Program-made: the position numbers and the translations under genes
The notes under the pieces: generated by a model
The model's input: the letters and a program-made list of their open reading frames with translations, nothing else
Told to the model about the DNA's origin: nothing
The model's database searches: none
Shown here: positions 1-13,000 of the stretch, one piece after another
Numbering within the stretch: position 1 is the first letter of the stretch
Layout: each line of letters starts with the position of its first letter
Assembly (NCBI GenBank): GCA_003255065.1
Contig: QAOA01005271.1
Span: 1,606,869-1,670,868 of the forward strand
Direction of reading: 5' to 3'
DNA length: 64,000 nucleotides
Origin: Cercis canadensis
Lineage: Eukaryota > Streptophyta > Magnoliopsida > Fabales > Fabaceae

Positions 1-650
1 ATGGGCTCAACACTATATATATGGGATGTTGGAAAGGCTTGGGACCATTTTTTTGATATTAATCCGATCCTCTCATTTAGGTTACTAAATCAGTTTTAAT
101 TAATTTTCATTTCTTCTTTTTAACAGCTTGATTTGGTGGACCTGATAAACATGACAAGATAGGATAGACATTTTTATCATGTTCCAAATAAGATCATTAC
201 TCTTGAAGAGGGGTTTGGATAGAATAAGATGAATGTGGTTGTTGAGCATGCAAAATTAGAAAATATCAAACAGAAAAATATAGATGTTAATGCAACAAAT
301 AAAATCAAATATATTGTACTAGGATAAGGAGCAAGTATTTTGCTCTCTTTAACACAATTCATGTCCTCATAAATGATTCTAAATATAACAACTGTAAAGG
401 ATTCTCTCTCAATAATCTTCTTTACTTAAGATTTACACACAATATATCACACATATATTTTTCACCATATTTTCTAGAATATAAAGCATATACATATAGT
501 TATAATTTATGAATATTATGGTATTAGCTATTAGCCATTTAATAGGACATTAAACTCCATATTAATATGTACCCCAAAAAAAACTCCATAATAATCACCA
601 TATATAAATGGCTATAAAGTTAGAGACCCATTCTGGAAAAGTGGATTTCT
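1..650. other. AT-rich intergenic DNA, no gene recognised
   Basis: No reading frame here resembles a known protein. The sequence is AT-rich with short homopolymer runs. It ends where the GC content rises at the promoter and 5' UTR of the DENR-like gene. Confidence 0.5.
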
Positions 651-671
651 AGTGACGGGTTCGCGAGCCCT

Positions 672-693
672 GGCCCAGAAAAGTTCAGGCCCA
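672..693. promoter_or_regulatory. Two site II-type GGCCCA elements upstream of the DENR-like gene
   Basis: GGCCCA occurs at 672-677 and again at 688-693, about 230-250 bp before the start codon at 921. In plants this motif (TGGGCC on the other strand) is the site II element bound by TCP factors, and it is enriched upstream of translation and ribosome-biogenesis genes. That fits a gene for a translation factor. The motif is seen; its function here is inferred. Confidence 0.45.
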
Positions 694-920
694 TTCTGGA
701 AACCAGGAAAACGACGTCGCAACAAAAAATCAAATTCTTTTCCTGATCTCCGGAATCCAGACTCCTGTCCGCTAGCATCTTGTTCTGTTTTACGCCTCTG
801 TAAAGGAATTTCATCATTTAAGATCTGCGTGACCAAAACGCACCGTTTCATTCACATTCTCCCAACCACTTTGGATTCGCAGAGCAGAGAGTGGGAGAGC
901 TTAAACCTTGTTGCTCTGCA

Positions 921-3900
921 ATGGCGGGGAAACCTCAACCGGTTCGGGTGCTCTACTGTGGTATGTGCAGCTTGCCTACAGAGTACTGCGAATTCGGACC
1001 CGATTTCGAGAAATGCAAACCCTGGTTGATCCAAAACGTCCCGGACCTATACCCGGATCTCGTTAAAGGTCTCGTTTAATTTTTCATTAAAAAATCTTAA
1101 AATTCTGATTTTATTCCGTTTTTTTCCTTTAAATTTTGATTTCAAAATGAATTTTTTATGCGCAGAAGCAAATGAAAAGGAAGCTGATAAAGCTGCTGTC
1201 CAGTTACAGAAAACTGGTATATCTTCAGGGGCTGGCGATGGAGCTGCTTCCTCAGGTCTGTTTTATTTGTACTTTTATTAATATTAATTTCTTTGATATC
1301 ACTTTCATAAACCCTTTATAGCAGAGTTGTCCTTACTTGGCCAAACGAATAAGCAAATTTATGCGGATATTAACAGATATTTCTTCCGTTACCCCTAGCC
1401 TTGAAGAGTTTTTGTGCTATTGGCAATTAGAAAGGTGGCCTTTTGAATATGGAAATTGCATTAGCTCTATTGAGAAGTGTCTTAAATCTTTCTGAGGGAA
1501 CAGATATATTAGGTCTTAGTAAAATAACTTATGGTGTGCTCAATTCATTGAAGATAACAGTATTTTTCACTGTTAAAATCAACTGGAAGAATGGGTTATG
1601 TATGTCTACTCAAAGGTGCTGCTTGTGCTTGAAAAAAGACCGTGGCTGATTTGGTATCTTGTCAAGTGTAATGATTTGATGTATTGATCCAGTTCTAAAG
1701 TAAAGTTCAATTTTTCGAAGACAAAAAAATGAAAAAAAGAGAAAAGGAAAAGACTGCCTTGATCTAATATATGAAATTCCAACTAAAAAAGTGGCCAACA
1801 GTTTCAATGGTGAATGAAGTTAGGAATTAATGTTCTAAAATACCACTCCCTTGCTTTATTTACTTTGTTAGAGTGCTTTTTAATAGGATGGACACTTCCT
1901 TTTTTCTATAAAACTATATTTCCTGAAGAGATGATACTTGTGAATTGATAGCTTATCAGAGCTAATCTTTACTGAGTATATCAGAATATTGTATGCATCT
2001 TCTTAAATGTTGAGTCATTTCGATCCAGATCTGAATGGAAAACATGGTTCTCATGTAATTACAGCTCTATCACTTTTCTTGTTATTTTCTTTATATGGGA
2101 TTTAATGAAGTTGAAGATTCTATACATCTTAGGCCTTACCTGTCACCATGATTTTGGATATCATGTTTGACATCTATGATATGTTTGATCAAATTGAAGG
2201 TTGTTTGTCTGTTGCTTGCAAATTGATTATAACAAAAAATTTTGTAAAGCCCCCTCATGGTATTTTTTGATGTTTTAGCACCTAAGCAAGAAGAAGTCAA
2301 ACGTCTTCCTGGTGGCAAGCTGAAGAAAAAAGTAAGTCTTGGAACCCTCTGACCTTTGCAAATTAATCAAACCCATCATCTGATGTGAAATTGATAATTT
2401 TCTGCCAATCATTTGATATGATTTAATTGGCATTGAACTTTTCAGGAGAAGCAGGAGGTTATTATTGAAAAGGTCATCCGCAACAAACGAAAATGCATCA
2501 CGACTGTGAAAGGCCTGGAACTTTTTGGTGAGCTATATTCAGTCCATAATTTTTTATTTTTTTGTCATAACTTGTTATTTTGTAGATGCCATTGTTATCA
2601 GTAACTTAGTTTCTTTGTTATGTTTCAGGTGTCAAGCTCAGTGATGCTTCAAAGAAACTTGGTAAAAAGTTTGCTACAGGAGCCTCCGTTGTCAAGGTTA
2701 TTAACTTTTAGCTCATGAACATATAATTAGTTGTTTAATAGATGTATATGAATTCTTAAAAGTATTTTGTATTAATTGGTGCAGGGACCAACTGAGAAAG
2801 AGCAAATTGATGTTCAAGGGGATATCTCGTATGACATTGTGGAGTTCATTACAGAAACATGGCCTGATGTAAGACGCTCTTACTGTTAGTTATCTAATTA
2901 ATGTTTTGATCTGATTGAAAAATTCCTTTGTCATCTCCTCAATTTTTTTAATAAAAAATTAAAAGAAAAGGAACTCCTCAATAATGTCATCTCTTTTGTT
3001 GATTTCTGCGGATATTATCTTAAATTCACTTATTCATTGGTAGATGAGACACAAGTGATTGTCTTTTTTCTTTATTTGGTTTTAGAAATTAATAGCAAGA
3101 TAATTGAATTCTTCACAATATGTGGATTTTGGCGGCAGATCATTTATTTGATGGAACCTTCCAGTACCCTCAATACATTCCATGGACAAACATCTTTTGC
3201 TCATATCATTTGTTTCTTTTTCCATTATTGACCTGGGTCCCTTCATGAATTTAGATTTTGTGGAATCTGTTAGTAGTGACTGAAATGTGTTACCCGTAAG
3301 CTCCTGTAGATTAAAGACATGATGTGTTTGTGCCTTTGCTTAGTTTTTCTTAGTTGTTGATTTTGATGGTGAAAATGCACACTGTCAATATTATTAGCCG
3401 TAAAATGTATATATGTTTTCCAAAGATGTCATCTTGGTTAAGCTGGGTATGCTTGTTGTTATTGGGAGGGACTTCAATTCAATGTTATTCTTGCCAAGCC
3501 CAAAACTCCTTTCCTTTTATTTGATGACTTCTCTATTTCTGAATCCTTTTGTCTGAATACTGAGTTAACAAGTTCTCTTTATCAAAATACAACTACTCTT
3601 AGTTTATTAGTGCAGACAAAATGTATTTCATTTGTTTTCTATGTAGTCAATAGCTAAATTTAATGTCTAAATAGTCCGCATAAATACATATACTTGTCAT
3701 ATGAAATATAGAGAACATACTGGTGTGAATGTTTTACTAGAATGTGTTCAAATATGGGTCTACTACTAAAAGAGACATAAAGCAGGGCTTGCATACTCCT
3801 TTGCGTAGGAGTAGGTTGAGCCTCATCTTTGGTCTTGTCTAAGCTATTCATGTCACTGATTCTTTACAAGTTATTTATTCTTTATAGTTTATTAATTCCT

Positions 3901-4013
3901 TCTCCCCCTTTAATTTGGAACATTTGTATGATAGAAAAACTATCTTCCAATTGCAGGTCCCAGAAACTTCAATTTTCTTTATAGAAGATGGAAGAAAGGT
4001 TCCAGCTGCTTGA
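921..4013 (+). CDS. DENR-like protein (density-regulated protein / TMA22 homolog), SUI1 domain
   Basis: Seven exons join into 193 residues: 921-1068, 1166-1255, 2279-2331, 2446-2527, 2629-2696, 2785-2868, 3957-4013. All introns are GT-AG and every join keeps frame. The N-terminus has a cysteine cluster (CGMC, then two further Cys by about residue 33), the putative zinc-binding part of DENR. A basic linker (KLKKKEK) follows. From about residue 95 comes a SUI1/eIF1-like domain with the hallmark [17 protein letters not shown], then [10 protein letters not shown] and the SYDIVEFI stretch. In the known family DENR pairs with MCT-1 and acts in ribosome recycling and in re-initiation after upstream ORFs, in the cytosol. 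The length matches plant DENR proteins of about 190-200 residues. ATG 921 starts directly at the conserved N-terminus. An AATAAA at 4444-4449 may be the poly(A) signal. Confidence 0.93.
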
Positions 4014-7000
4014 CTTTGAAACCCGGGCAGAGTGTTGGACTGATGACTTAACTCAGCCATATTACTGTACTTCTGAAGTAAAGGGCTGATGAATTTAGTA
4101 GTTGATGCTTTAACAATATCTATGGCCAATCAGATGCCCTTTTGTTTTCCCTATGTTACTAGTTTGGCATCATCCCAGATGGACATCACCATATGTATTT
4201 ACTGTTTAACTTTTGCTGAATTGATGGTGTGCGTGTATAGAGGCAAAAGAAAAATAGTTCGTTTGCTTCATTTTTGTACCTGCATTAAGGTATTAGTCAA
4301 AGGATGCTAAGGTAGTTTTTGCTGGACCAAAGCTATCTTGTATATTGCTATTTTTTATATTTGTGATTTAGCCTGTGTCACGGAATGTTCTTCCATGGTT
4401 TTAAGATGGCGTTAGTTTGACATTGAAGTTCTGAATAGAAATGAATAAAATAACAAAAATAGGACTAAGATCTTTAAAATTGATGCAACACCATCTCTAG
4501 AATAAAGACTGCAAGATTTGTCATACTTAGGTCAATTGTTTTTTTTATTTTTTTATTTGTAATACAGAAGGGTATGTTCATGTTTATATATTTTAGAGAA
4601 ATGTTATTTATACATTTTAATTTTATATTATTTTATATATTGTATGGCTTAATTGTAGCTAAGTTATTCACAAAAATAGTTGAGTGAGTCTCCGTTAAAA
4701 TTGTAAGTAGTTGATTAAGTGTGATATCATACAAAATGGAATGAAATTCAGATGTAATTTTTAGTGATGTGATGAATGTGATCCTAAGAATATGTGCCTT
4801 TTCATATAAAACAGTGCCTTCCTTATGACTGTTGTATATTAAAAAAAAATAAAAAATAATAACGATTGACTGTATTAGTCTGGACTCTTTAGATGTTGTT
4901 GTAAAGAAGTATGGTGAAAAAGAAAGAATATTTACATTGTAGTCTAGCATTGTTTAAGTTAAATATTGGAGTCAATTTATTTAAATTATGCTTTTAATTT
5001 ATATAACTATATGTAGGTGCCGAGTGTGGATTTAGATCACATAATCCGCGTGCGGATGCGAGTGTGTCAAAGCGTTAATATATATAGGAGGTTTTTTAAA
5101 TACTTATAATATTTATGTAGTATGTTATATTATATAAGAATAATTAATGTATAAATGACATATGTACAAATTAATTATTTTTAAGTTTGTTTAAAAAAAT
5201 AAGATAAATTCTATTTATATCTAATAAAATAAAATAAAAATTATGNTAATATAGCATACTTACGTAGTATCATAGAATTTCCGTATAATATAATATACAT
5301 ATACAGTATCATAAAATTACCGTATTGGCATAATAATGCCGAAGATGGCCCAAATGTTATTTTTCAATAGCGTGTGGACTGTGGACAATATAATTCTGCC
5401 ACAGGCCCACGGGAGCTCAAGCAAAAATCTAATGAATTATTGCAGGCAAAGAAGCATAACGCCCCACTCTTTTTCCATGTTTCGGCGATTTTATCGTAAG
5501 GGAATTTTCATGGCCAAAAAAAAATTATACGGGAATTTCTGCCCACATGATGCATCTCAAATTCTCTTTATTCATAAAAATAGAGGGAATGATTTGGAAG
5601 AAATGAATTAGGGTAAAAATTACATTTATCTTGTTTGAGAAAATAAAGTGAATATAGGATGGGTGAATCACTCAAAAAATAGGGCTACAATAATTTTAAA
5701 TTACATAACTATCTTTTTAAAATATTTTTTTGGTAGTTTGGCTTCGACAGTAGATTCAACATAGGATCTATAAGCTCTGAAGACAATTTCAGTATTACTT
5801 AATTACGTTTGGTACTATCTTTTTAAAATATAATATCAATAAAAGTTAGTTGTAAAATTATATATANAGCACCCCTAATAGCCGAATCCTGTGATCTAGG
5901 ACTCCTGTGGATGATATTTAAATAATTAAACAAAATACAACCGTATTTTGTGTGAATTATTTTTTAAAATACAAACAGAAAGGCACCTGCGAGAGAAAAG
6001 GAGGTGCGAGACCGATTGAGAGAATGGAAGAAAAAATATATCTATTTCTTTTCCTGCATATCCTACAAGTCTCTCCTTAATCATTGGTTAATTGCTTTCT
6101 AAATTTCATAATGCTACTGCTGGCTTGTTCATGAAACATGCACCAGTTGGTACTTGAGCCATACTCTTTTTTTTTTTTGTTGTGCATGTACNTTTTTTTT
6201 TTGTGCATGTACTTAAGCTGTAGTTACTAGTACATGAAATACACCATAGGTTCTTTCTCAAGCTACTATAAAGTGTGACTACGATTTACTAAAAAATCAT
6301 CTGCCTAGGTGAGTTTACAGAATGTGCAAACTATATATATATAAGGTGAAGTCATTCTGAGAATGTGCATCACCTTTGATGTGCTTTGACAAATCTTCTA
6401 ATTGAATAGATCATTTGAACATTACTTTTTTCCTTTTAGTACCTAGTCCTGCATAATTATTAAGTTGTAGAGTACGCCCATTCGGTTAAACATGTTTTGA
6501 CAATCTAAACGTTGTTTCAAATCTCCATATTAGTTGATGTCTTGCAGTATGCTCAAGTACTGAATCTTCAAGACCTTATACTGGTTTGACTTTTGAAGTT
6601 TTTCTGTTACCAAACCTGTTTGGATTTATGGTCAAGAAATTTGCTTCTCACATTGGCACATTTTGAATAATGTTGTTGATTGAATAGGTGTACTTGTTTC
6701 GTGGTCTATCATTTTCTAGTTTAAATTAGTTAATGCTCTGCATTTTTGCCATTTTCTGTTGTTTGATAGGAATCCTGTTTGATATTTATTTTCTTCATTT
6801 TTTAAATTAAACTTGTAAATGCGATGTCCAATAACAACTTTCAATTTGGCTCATTTATAGTGCATTATGCCTCAATCAAATACGATCTGAGTATTAGGAT
6901 TACAAAATGGCATACTGAGCTCAAGATCAAATGGGTGTTATTTATGCGGTTTGGGGAAATCTCAAAATGCCTACGGGTTAAATAATAAGCAGCTGAATGG

Positions 7001-8576
7001 TCTGAATGAAGCCACTTTGATTGTGGTTTGGTAGCATGGCTTCTACATACACTATAGAAGGCCTCACCTTCATTACCAGTGCGAGGTCGCATTCTACAAG
7101 TTATGTTTGTTTCTTGGACCTGACTTTGTGACAACCAAATGCCAACAGAATCATTTCTCTTTGGGATTTTTTTTATTTTTGTCGGCTGCTTCAACTTCAA
7201 AGGTTATGGTATGTTTAGCTTGCCTAACCAGTTTGCTCTTCTAGTCCCTTGTCTTTTTGTGGAGGAGGGTGCTGGCAGCCTTTCTGTCGTCACTTGTGAC
7301 ATGCACCAGTGGCTAGTCTCTTCGGACCTGCACTAGTGAGTTGAAAGCAGACCATTGTGCTTTGCCATGGTTGCCAATGCCAACTTTATAAAACAACTTC
7401 TTATTTGCTGAAACGACTAACATGGTGTAATGAGCAAATGGATTATGAAAAAAAAGTTTATTATGAGAAAAAAAAAAAGAAATGTATTTTATTATTAAAT
7501 TTATATTAAATATGTCTATTTTAATAATAAAATAAATTTATAAAAATACATGACATTTTTTTTCCTTTTTGTATCTTTCTTTTTCTTCCCTCTTCAACTC
7601 TCAAACATACCATATATGTTGAGCTGGGTCATTTAAGTCCAATCTTGTTAGTGTTGTTTACCATATGACATCTGAAGTTGTCTTGTATTTTTGTATGAAT
7701 GTGTACATGGTAGTAAAGAGACTGCTCATAAATTACGAGGATTATTGATATTTTCCACATCAACCAACTCTCTTTAACATTTAGATACAGTAATTTATTC
7801 AAGCACTAGTTCACTCTTGCCACGAAGAGCTTATAGTTAAACAAAAAGAAAGCACTTTTTTTTTTTGTTTTAAAAAAAANCACTTTTTTTTTTGTTTTAA
7901 AAAAAAAAATCATGCCAATCAACATAGATAGGGTTTGAAATTGGCAGTTTTAGCATTCTAACAAGCACCATTCTCTTGCTCAATATTACCTTGGCTCAAT
8001 TCTCATATTTACAAGTCTTGGCAATATAATAATGATTATGCATCCACCTGAATCATGTTAAAATACGATGTAGAAAACATTTCTCCTTTATTTAAATATT
8101 ATTATTCAACCAGAACATTTAAAATAATATTGATTGGGTTGAAATTTGAAAACACTTTGTTACTTAACTTAATGTTATGATATACTAATCGATTTATATG
8201 AACATTATTACACTTTGGTCTTTTGATATCATTTTAAAAAATATACTTTTGTCTTAAATTGCTTTAATATATTCTAAATCAACATTACGGTCAGTTTTTT
8301 TTTCGTTTATTCAATTTAGGCCATGGGCCTTCACCCATTCACCCCGACCAGGTAAGTATTTTTAATGTAAAGAGAAATCACCGACAACAGTAAAGTAGAA
8401 GAGTGACAGTTCGTAAATATAAATTTACCGTGCATCATGCACGGATATGTAGACTAGTGCATTACTACATTAATTTACTCTCGTACCACGAAGAGCTTAG
8501 AGCTGAGATATTGGTCAATGACCATGGTGCCCTCGAGTTACAGTGGGGTTGCACGCAGACAAGCATTTCTCAATCG
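4014..8576. other. DENR 3' flank and AT-rich intergenic DNA
   Basis: No protein family was recognised in any frame. There are single Ns at 5246, 5867, 6192 and 7880. Those at 6192 and 7880 lie between short repeated stretches and look like contig joins. A partial copy of the dispersed repeat described in the findings may lie near 5765-5800. The 91-codon frame at 5336-5611 has no recognisable features and is not called. Confidence 0.5.
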
Positions 8577-9512
8577 TCAGTTTGCTGTCGTCGTCTGTCC
8601 GTAACGGACAAGAGAATCAAGCCTCTGCAATCTGAGTTGCCGCTTAAACCTGTTAATAAAATCATCAGCCTTCGCGTCAACCCCGTCGTCTTCTCCAAAC
8701 GACGTTTCACTCGCTCTACCACTGTTCCTCTCAGTTCTCACCGTCGCTGGCCTCCGCTGCTCCACCGTCGCTTCATTCTCGTCGAAGTTCCTTAAACTTA
8801 ACCTCTCACTGGCGGATTTCTTCATCTTCTCCGACGACTTCGCTGGCGACCCTTTATGGGTTTCCGAATTCGCTGGCGACCCTTTATGGGTTTCCGACTT
8901 GCTCCTCTTCACCAAATTCCCACTAGTATGATCTGGATCGGAGCCCTGAGCGTGAACCTCAGATTCTTCATCTGCTTTAATTGAGTCCGATCTATAGAGA
9001 GTAGAGGAGTTAATGGACTTGAGCCGCTCTAAGAGCGAAGGAGTTCGGGCTAGCTGTTCTTGTTTATGGGGTGGATTATCCGGGTTTGGATTCGGATTTT
9101 GGTATTCGGGCTGGTCGGGTTGAATATGCTCTGTTTCTGCAGTTTCCGTTTCGTTTTTGTGGAGACCGAAATTGAACGAGGTGACTCGCTCTAACAGGGA
9201 CGGTGTTCGGACGAGTTGCGGTGAGTCATGGACTGGTTGAATATACTCTGTTTCTACATTTGTTGGTTCGTATTTATGGAACCCGAAATTGAAGGACCCG
9301 ACTCGTTTCAACAGGGACGATGATCGGACGAGTTGAGGTGAGTCATGGGGTCCGAGTTCTGATTTCTGCGTTGGCTTCTTGGGGGTGAGACGAGAAGTGA
9401 GTGCTATGGTGCCGATGACGAGGTTCAGGAAGAGGAAAAGAGAAGAAGGGGTAACCCAACTCGCCATGAAAGCGTACATGGAAGTGCTTGATGCTGTTGC
9501 TGGCTCAGCCAT
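8577..9512 (-). CDS. DUF4408/DUF761 protein (PAMP-induced A70-like family)
   Basis: An intronless frame of 311 residues. Residues about 14-42 hold the DUF4408 hydrophobic segment (SWVTPSSLFLFLNLVIGTIA), a likely membrane anchor. The middle holds three diverged copies of a Ser/Leu motif, QLVRxxSLLxRVxSFNFG, near residues 60, 99 and 156 (the third shorter). A Lys/Ser-rich stretch with a direct repeat (SETHKGSPA twice) follows. The C-terminus (about 280-305) is the DUF761 motif KADDFINRFKRQLRLQRLDS. In Arabidopsis one member of this family is known as PAMP-induced protein A70; the biochemical role is unknown. The middle region is low-complexity and probably disordered. The start at 9512 is the first Met before the membrane segment. 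No neighbouring gene suggests a shared task. Confidence 0.85.
   Translation of the reverse strand: MAEPATASSTSMYAFMASWVTPSSLFLFLNLVIGTIALTSRLTPKKPTQKSELGPHDSPQLVRSSSLLKRVGSFNFGFHKYEPTNVETEYIQPVHDSPQLVRTPSLLERVTSFNFGLHKNETETAETEHIQPDQPEYQNPNPNPDNPPHKQEQLARTPSLLERLKSINSSTLYRSDSIKADEESEVHAQGSDPDHTSGNLVKRSKSETHKGSPANSETHKGSPAKSSEKMKKSASERLSLRNFDENEATVEQRRPATVRTERNSGRASETSFGEDDGVDAKADDFINRFKRQLRLQRLDSLVRYGQTTTAN
8848..8907. repeat. 30-bp tandem duplication inside the DUF761 gene
   Basis: A 30-bp unit beginning ttcgctggcgaccctttatg is present twice back to back. It encodes the repeated SETHKGSPA residues on the minus strand and keeps the frame, so it reads as a recent in-frame coding duplication. 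Confidence 0.8.
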
Positions 9513-9644
9513 GTAAATGCTTTACTCACTTGCCTAATTAATTGCTTTGGTGCTGGGAGAGTTTCTGTGTTGGTCTTGCACACAGAGTTTAAGGTGAAAA
9601 GTGAAAACTCTATAATGGCATGCTTGGGAATTGGGATGATGGTT

Positions 9645-9660
9645 TCTCTATAAATAGCCC
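9645..9660 (-). promoter_or_regulatory. Possible TATA box of the DUF4408/DUF761 gene
   Basis: CTATTTATAG on the minus strand lies about 140 bp before the start codon at 9512. Position and sequence suit a plant TATA box. It is nearly self-complementary, so strand is assigned only from the gene. Confidence 0.4.
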
Positions 9661-11880
9661 ATCTCTGTAGTAGACTTACCGTTTACTTTATAAAATTTTG
9701 TTTTGTTGTAAGGATTTTTATCTTGTGCTATGGGGAAATTTACCCCGACGACTTGATTTCTATATTTTTTTAATACTAATTTCACTAAAAAAAAATTATT
9801 GATGATTTATATAATATTATAGATGATTAATTTTAATAAAATATATTTAAAATTAATTATGATCATTTATTTTATATTTTTATATAAAAATATATATTTA
9901 AAATATAAAATTATTTTAAGTTGAGATATATAATATTATATTTTAAATTTAATTTATTATAAACATAATCAATTATTTATGTAAATATTATACTTTTAAA
10001 AGTATATGTATGGAATAATAACTCATTAATTAAACGTTAAGGGCTCCAGAAGTTAATTATAAAACAACGTTGAGTTAAACTACAGGCCAAATAATGTATT
10101 ACGTTAAGAGAAATCAAAATAGATAAGGTCCGTTTCCAGGAAAGAGACCAACAAATGAAAAATAAACATTATTTTTTGTGTAGCCAATTACTTCAATTGA
10201 TACTGGAGTGCCCGTCTCGTTTTTCTTGTCTGAATACGAAATCCCTGTCCTGGAAAGCAATGAATCACTGCTCACTGGTGTAACTGTAAAGCGTGGCTAT
10301 TTGAGTGTCATGTAATTGGAATAATACCACTTTTACTCTTGGATTTCAGGTGTTACTTTCTGCAAACTCCGTATTGGTTCGCTTTTGGAATCGATACTCC
10401 AAAAAGGAAGTGTGCAAACGCTAGCGTATACTGTACTGTGGAGTGAATGCTCATGCTCTACCGAGCCAATCACGCATTTACTTGATCAGAGAATGGTAGT
10501 ACATTTTGTTGTTTTCTTCTTGACCCAATATCAACCACTCGTTATAATATCTAGTATTAAATTCCATTAATTAAAATCAACAGACGAGATTTAGTTTGGA
10601 ATAGCACACGTAAAATGTTCAATTTTTATTCATTCCGGGCTTACTCTGCTGATTTTGACCCTTCTTTCTCATCACTTTTACTTTTATTTGTCGCAAACCA
10701 GTCTGGTTTTGACACGTTTTTATACGTATGACGTGTTATGAATTATAATAGAAGAACTGGTTTACTTGTGATTGTGAGTGTGAGTGTAATGACAGAAATT
10801 AGAAAATTGGAAAATTCTGGAGTCTTAGTCAGCCGTACAATCATACTTATCCTTACAACACGGCTAATTTAATTCTTATCACTTAATGGAATAGCTCATC
10901 ATAGATACTACATATGCTTTTTTTAGTCATGTCTAATATATATTCCGATTTGATGAAGCAACAGATTTTAATCATAACTCATTATTTTCACAAAGACTAG
11001 CTAGCCAAACGAAAAATAATGCTGTTTTTCTGGAAAAATCAACGCTGCTGCATGTGCATTGAACCAACAACCAAGTACGTGGTAATCTGCGATAGGCGAT
11101 TTCTTTTTCCTTATTTTAAGTTCCTAGGAGAATTAGAAACGATACTAGCTAGGTTAACATAACAAGGGCAACTTTGGCATTTGAACTTTCTCGCCCTTAA
11201 CATGTTAAAACCATAACTGAGCACATGCAAGTTGCAACCCACTTTGCCAGCAGAGCCAGTGACTCACAAAGTCGTATATTTTGTCTACGACTTACGAGAC
11301 TGATAAGTGTGGAAGTAAAGAATCAAAAACAAAAGTAGAAAAAGGAAAAAGAATTTACACATGACAGAACTGGGAAATTTCTAATTAATGAAGTTGCATG
11401 CTTTGTCTAACATGTTAATTTAGATTAACAAGGATCAAATAAATGTTTAAAGAAAGTTTTGAGCATGTTTTTTCATCGGAATTGGCCTTGTTTTTGCTTA
11501 TATACACTGCTATTCTGACTTGTGTGCAGACCCACTATTTTCATTTCTTTTTGCCTAGACACAGTCACAAAGCAACCAAGGTGATCCTTGCGATGTTCTT
11601 TATATATATATATATATATATTATAATCTACGTGCACGTACTGGGATTTTTGTTTCTTTCTTTTTATTGTAAATGATAACTAACCTAAGTTATAAGTGGT
11701 CCTCCGAGAGTACCGCAAACTCAACTTGTAATTATAAAAAGCATTAACTAAGTACATATTGCTATTGTGATCACTAGCATGCCAAAACCATAATCTTATG
11801 TGCCTGGTTAAGGTCGATCAATTCTCACTCTCATCTTGGCTTTTTTGCATTGGTACAAAGAGCTATGATTAAGGCAAAGA
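9661..11880. other. AT-rich intergenic DNA
   Basis: No gene or conserved RNA recognised. There is a strongly AT-rich block at about 9750-10030 and an (AT)n microsatellite at about 11602-11622. Confidence 0.5.
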
Positions 11881-11884
11881 ATGT

Positions 11885-13000
11885 CTTTTTGTAAAGGAAA
11901 AAACTTCGATAAAGTTCTATAAGTGTTGATGGTGTTGTTCCCTAATTAAAATATAACATGCATATTATTTTGTACAGATTAACGTCATCTCAACATCACT
12001 TATTATGTAAACGCCGTTATCTATTTCTTCTTCATCTTCTCCCTCTCTCTTTCACGTTGGGTTGCATCACCACTTCACCTTCTCTATCTCTCTTTCACGC
12101 TGGATTGCATCACCACTGCATCTCTCAACTTCCTTGTCTCCCAGTTCCGATTCACCTTCCATATCCTTAGGTCGCTGCTTGCTCATTTGAAAAAACTCCT
12201 TTCTCTGCAAAAGCTTAGTTGCCATTGAGCACCACCAGTGGACATCTGTAAAATCCAAACACCAAATAATATCAGATTTGCAGGAAGGACCAATGTTATG
12301 TTTTTCTTTTGTTTGAAAAAAAAAAATACACTTTATTGTCTCTTCATGGGATATTTCTTGTAGATAGGACCGGTATTGCTGTGTCATTCTCTTGTGAACT
12401 TTCAACGTCTGGGTTAAAGAAACAGTCAAGGTTTTACAGTGCATCTCTATCATTAACAGTAGTGCCTAATCTCTCCCTAGCTCTAGGAGTCCCAATAACC
12501 TGGATTCTTCCTCCCTATTACACAACTACAAGTCTATTGCCTTCATCTTCAGAATCTTATACACAATTTGATAGTCAGAGTCGCAAAGGAAATATCATCT
12601 ATTCTTTATTGAGAACTTACGGGGATAAAAATGAAGCTCTGCAGAAAGATGCCATATTCATTGATGGGGATAGAATAAAAACAACAGCAAGTAATACTCT
12701 AGCATGTATTCAGGCAAAAGACCGTACCACGGGAAGAACAGAGATTGCGTCTTGTGTCAAGGTTGATGAGATATGGAATTTTATCTTTCGCATACTGCTG
12801 ATGCGGTAGTGATGCAACTCAACGTAAAAGAGAGATAGAGAAAGTGAAGAAAAAATAGATAACGACATTACACAATAAGTGATGTTGAGATGTTGAGATG
12901 AGGTTAATGTGTATAAAATAATATACATATTATATTTTAATTAAGGAACAACACGATTAGAACTTTACCTAAATTGTTGTCCTTTTGTAAAATATAATTG
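11885..13000. mobile_element. Non-autonomous inverted-repeat element carrying a gene fragment (Pack-type candidate)
   Basis: The left end (about 11885-12115) and right end (about 12795-13000) are long imperfect inverted repeats. Shared blocks in opposite orientation include gtgttgttcc, aattaaaatataa, catctcaacatcactta, cgttatctatt and ttgcatcac, and outside these taaagttcta. The left arm holds an internal duplication of its CT-rich block. The roughly 680-bp centre encodes a stretch of normal-looking protein and no transposase. Long TIRs around a gene fragment are typical of Pack-MULEs, but no 9-bp target duplication could be identified and the outer ends are decayed, so the superfamily is not settled. 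Confidence 0.65.
12364..12775 (+). pseudogene. Captured gene fragment inside the inverted-repeat element (gp210-like nucleoporin?)
   Basis: An open stretch of about 135 codons starts just after an acceptor-like ttgtag and has the composition of a real protein, with motifs such as LGVPITWILPP, IIYSLLRTYG, DGDRIKTT and LACIQAKDRTTGR. It recalls the plant nuclear-pore glycoprotein gp210 family, but that is from memory and uncertain. It has no convincing start codon and runs into the right inverted repeat near 12795, so it is a fragment. It may be transcribed from the element's ends; nothing here proves it. Confidence 0.5.

Noticed and set aside
5336..5611. 91-codon open frame in AT-rich DNA
   Set aside because: No domain, no splice context, and composition like its surroundings; probably chance.
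12067..12453. 128-codon minus-strand frame in the inverted-repeat element
   Set aside because: Covers a terminal repeat and antisense of the captured fragment; no protein features.
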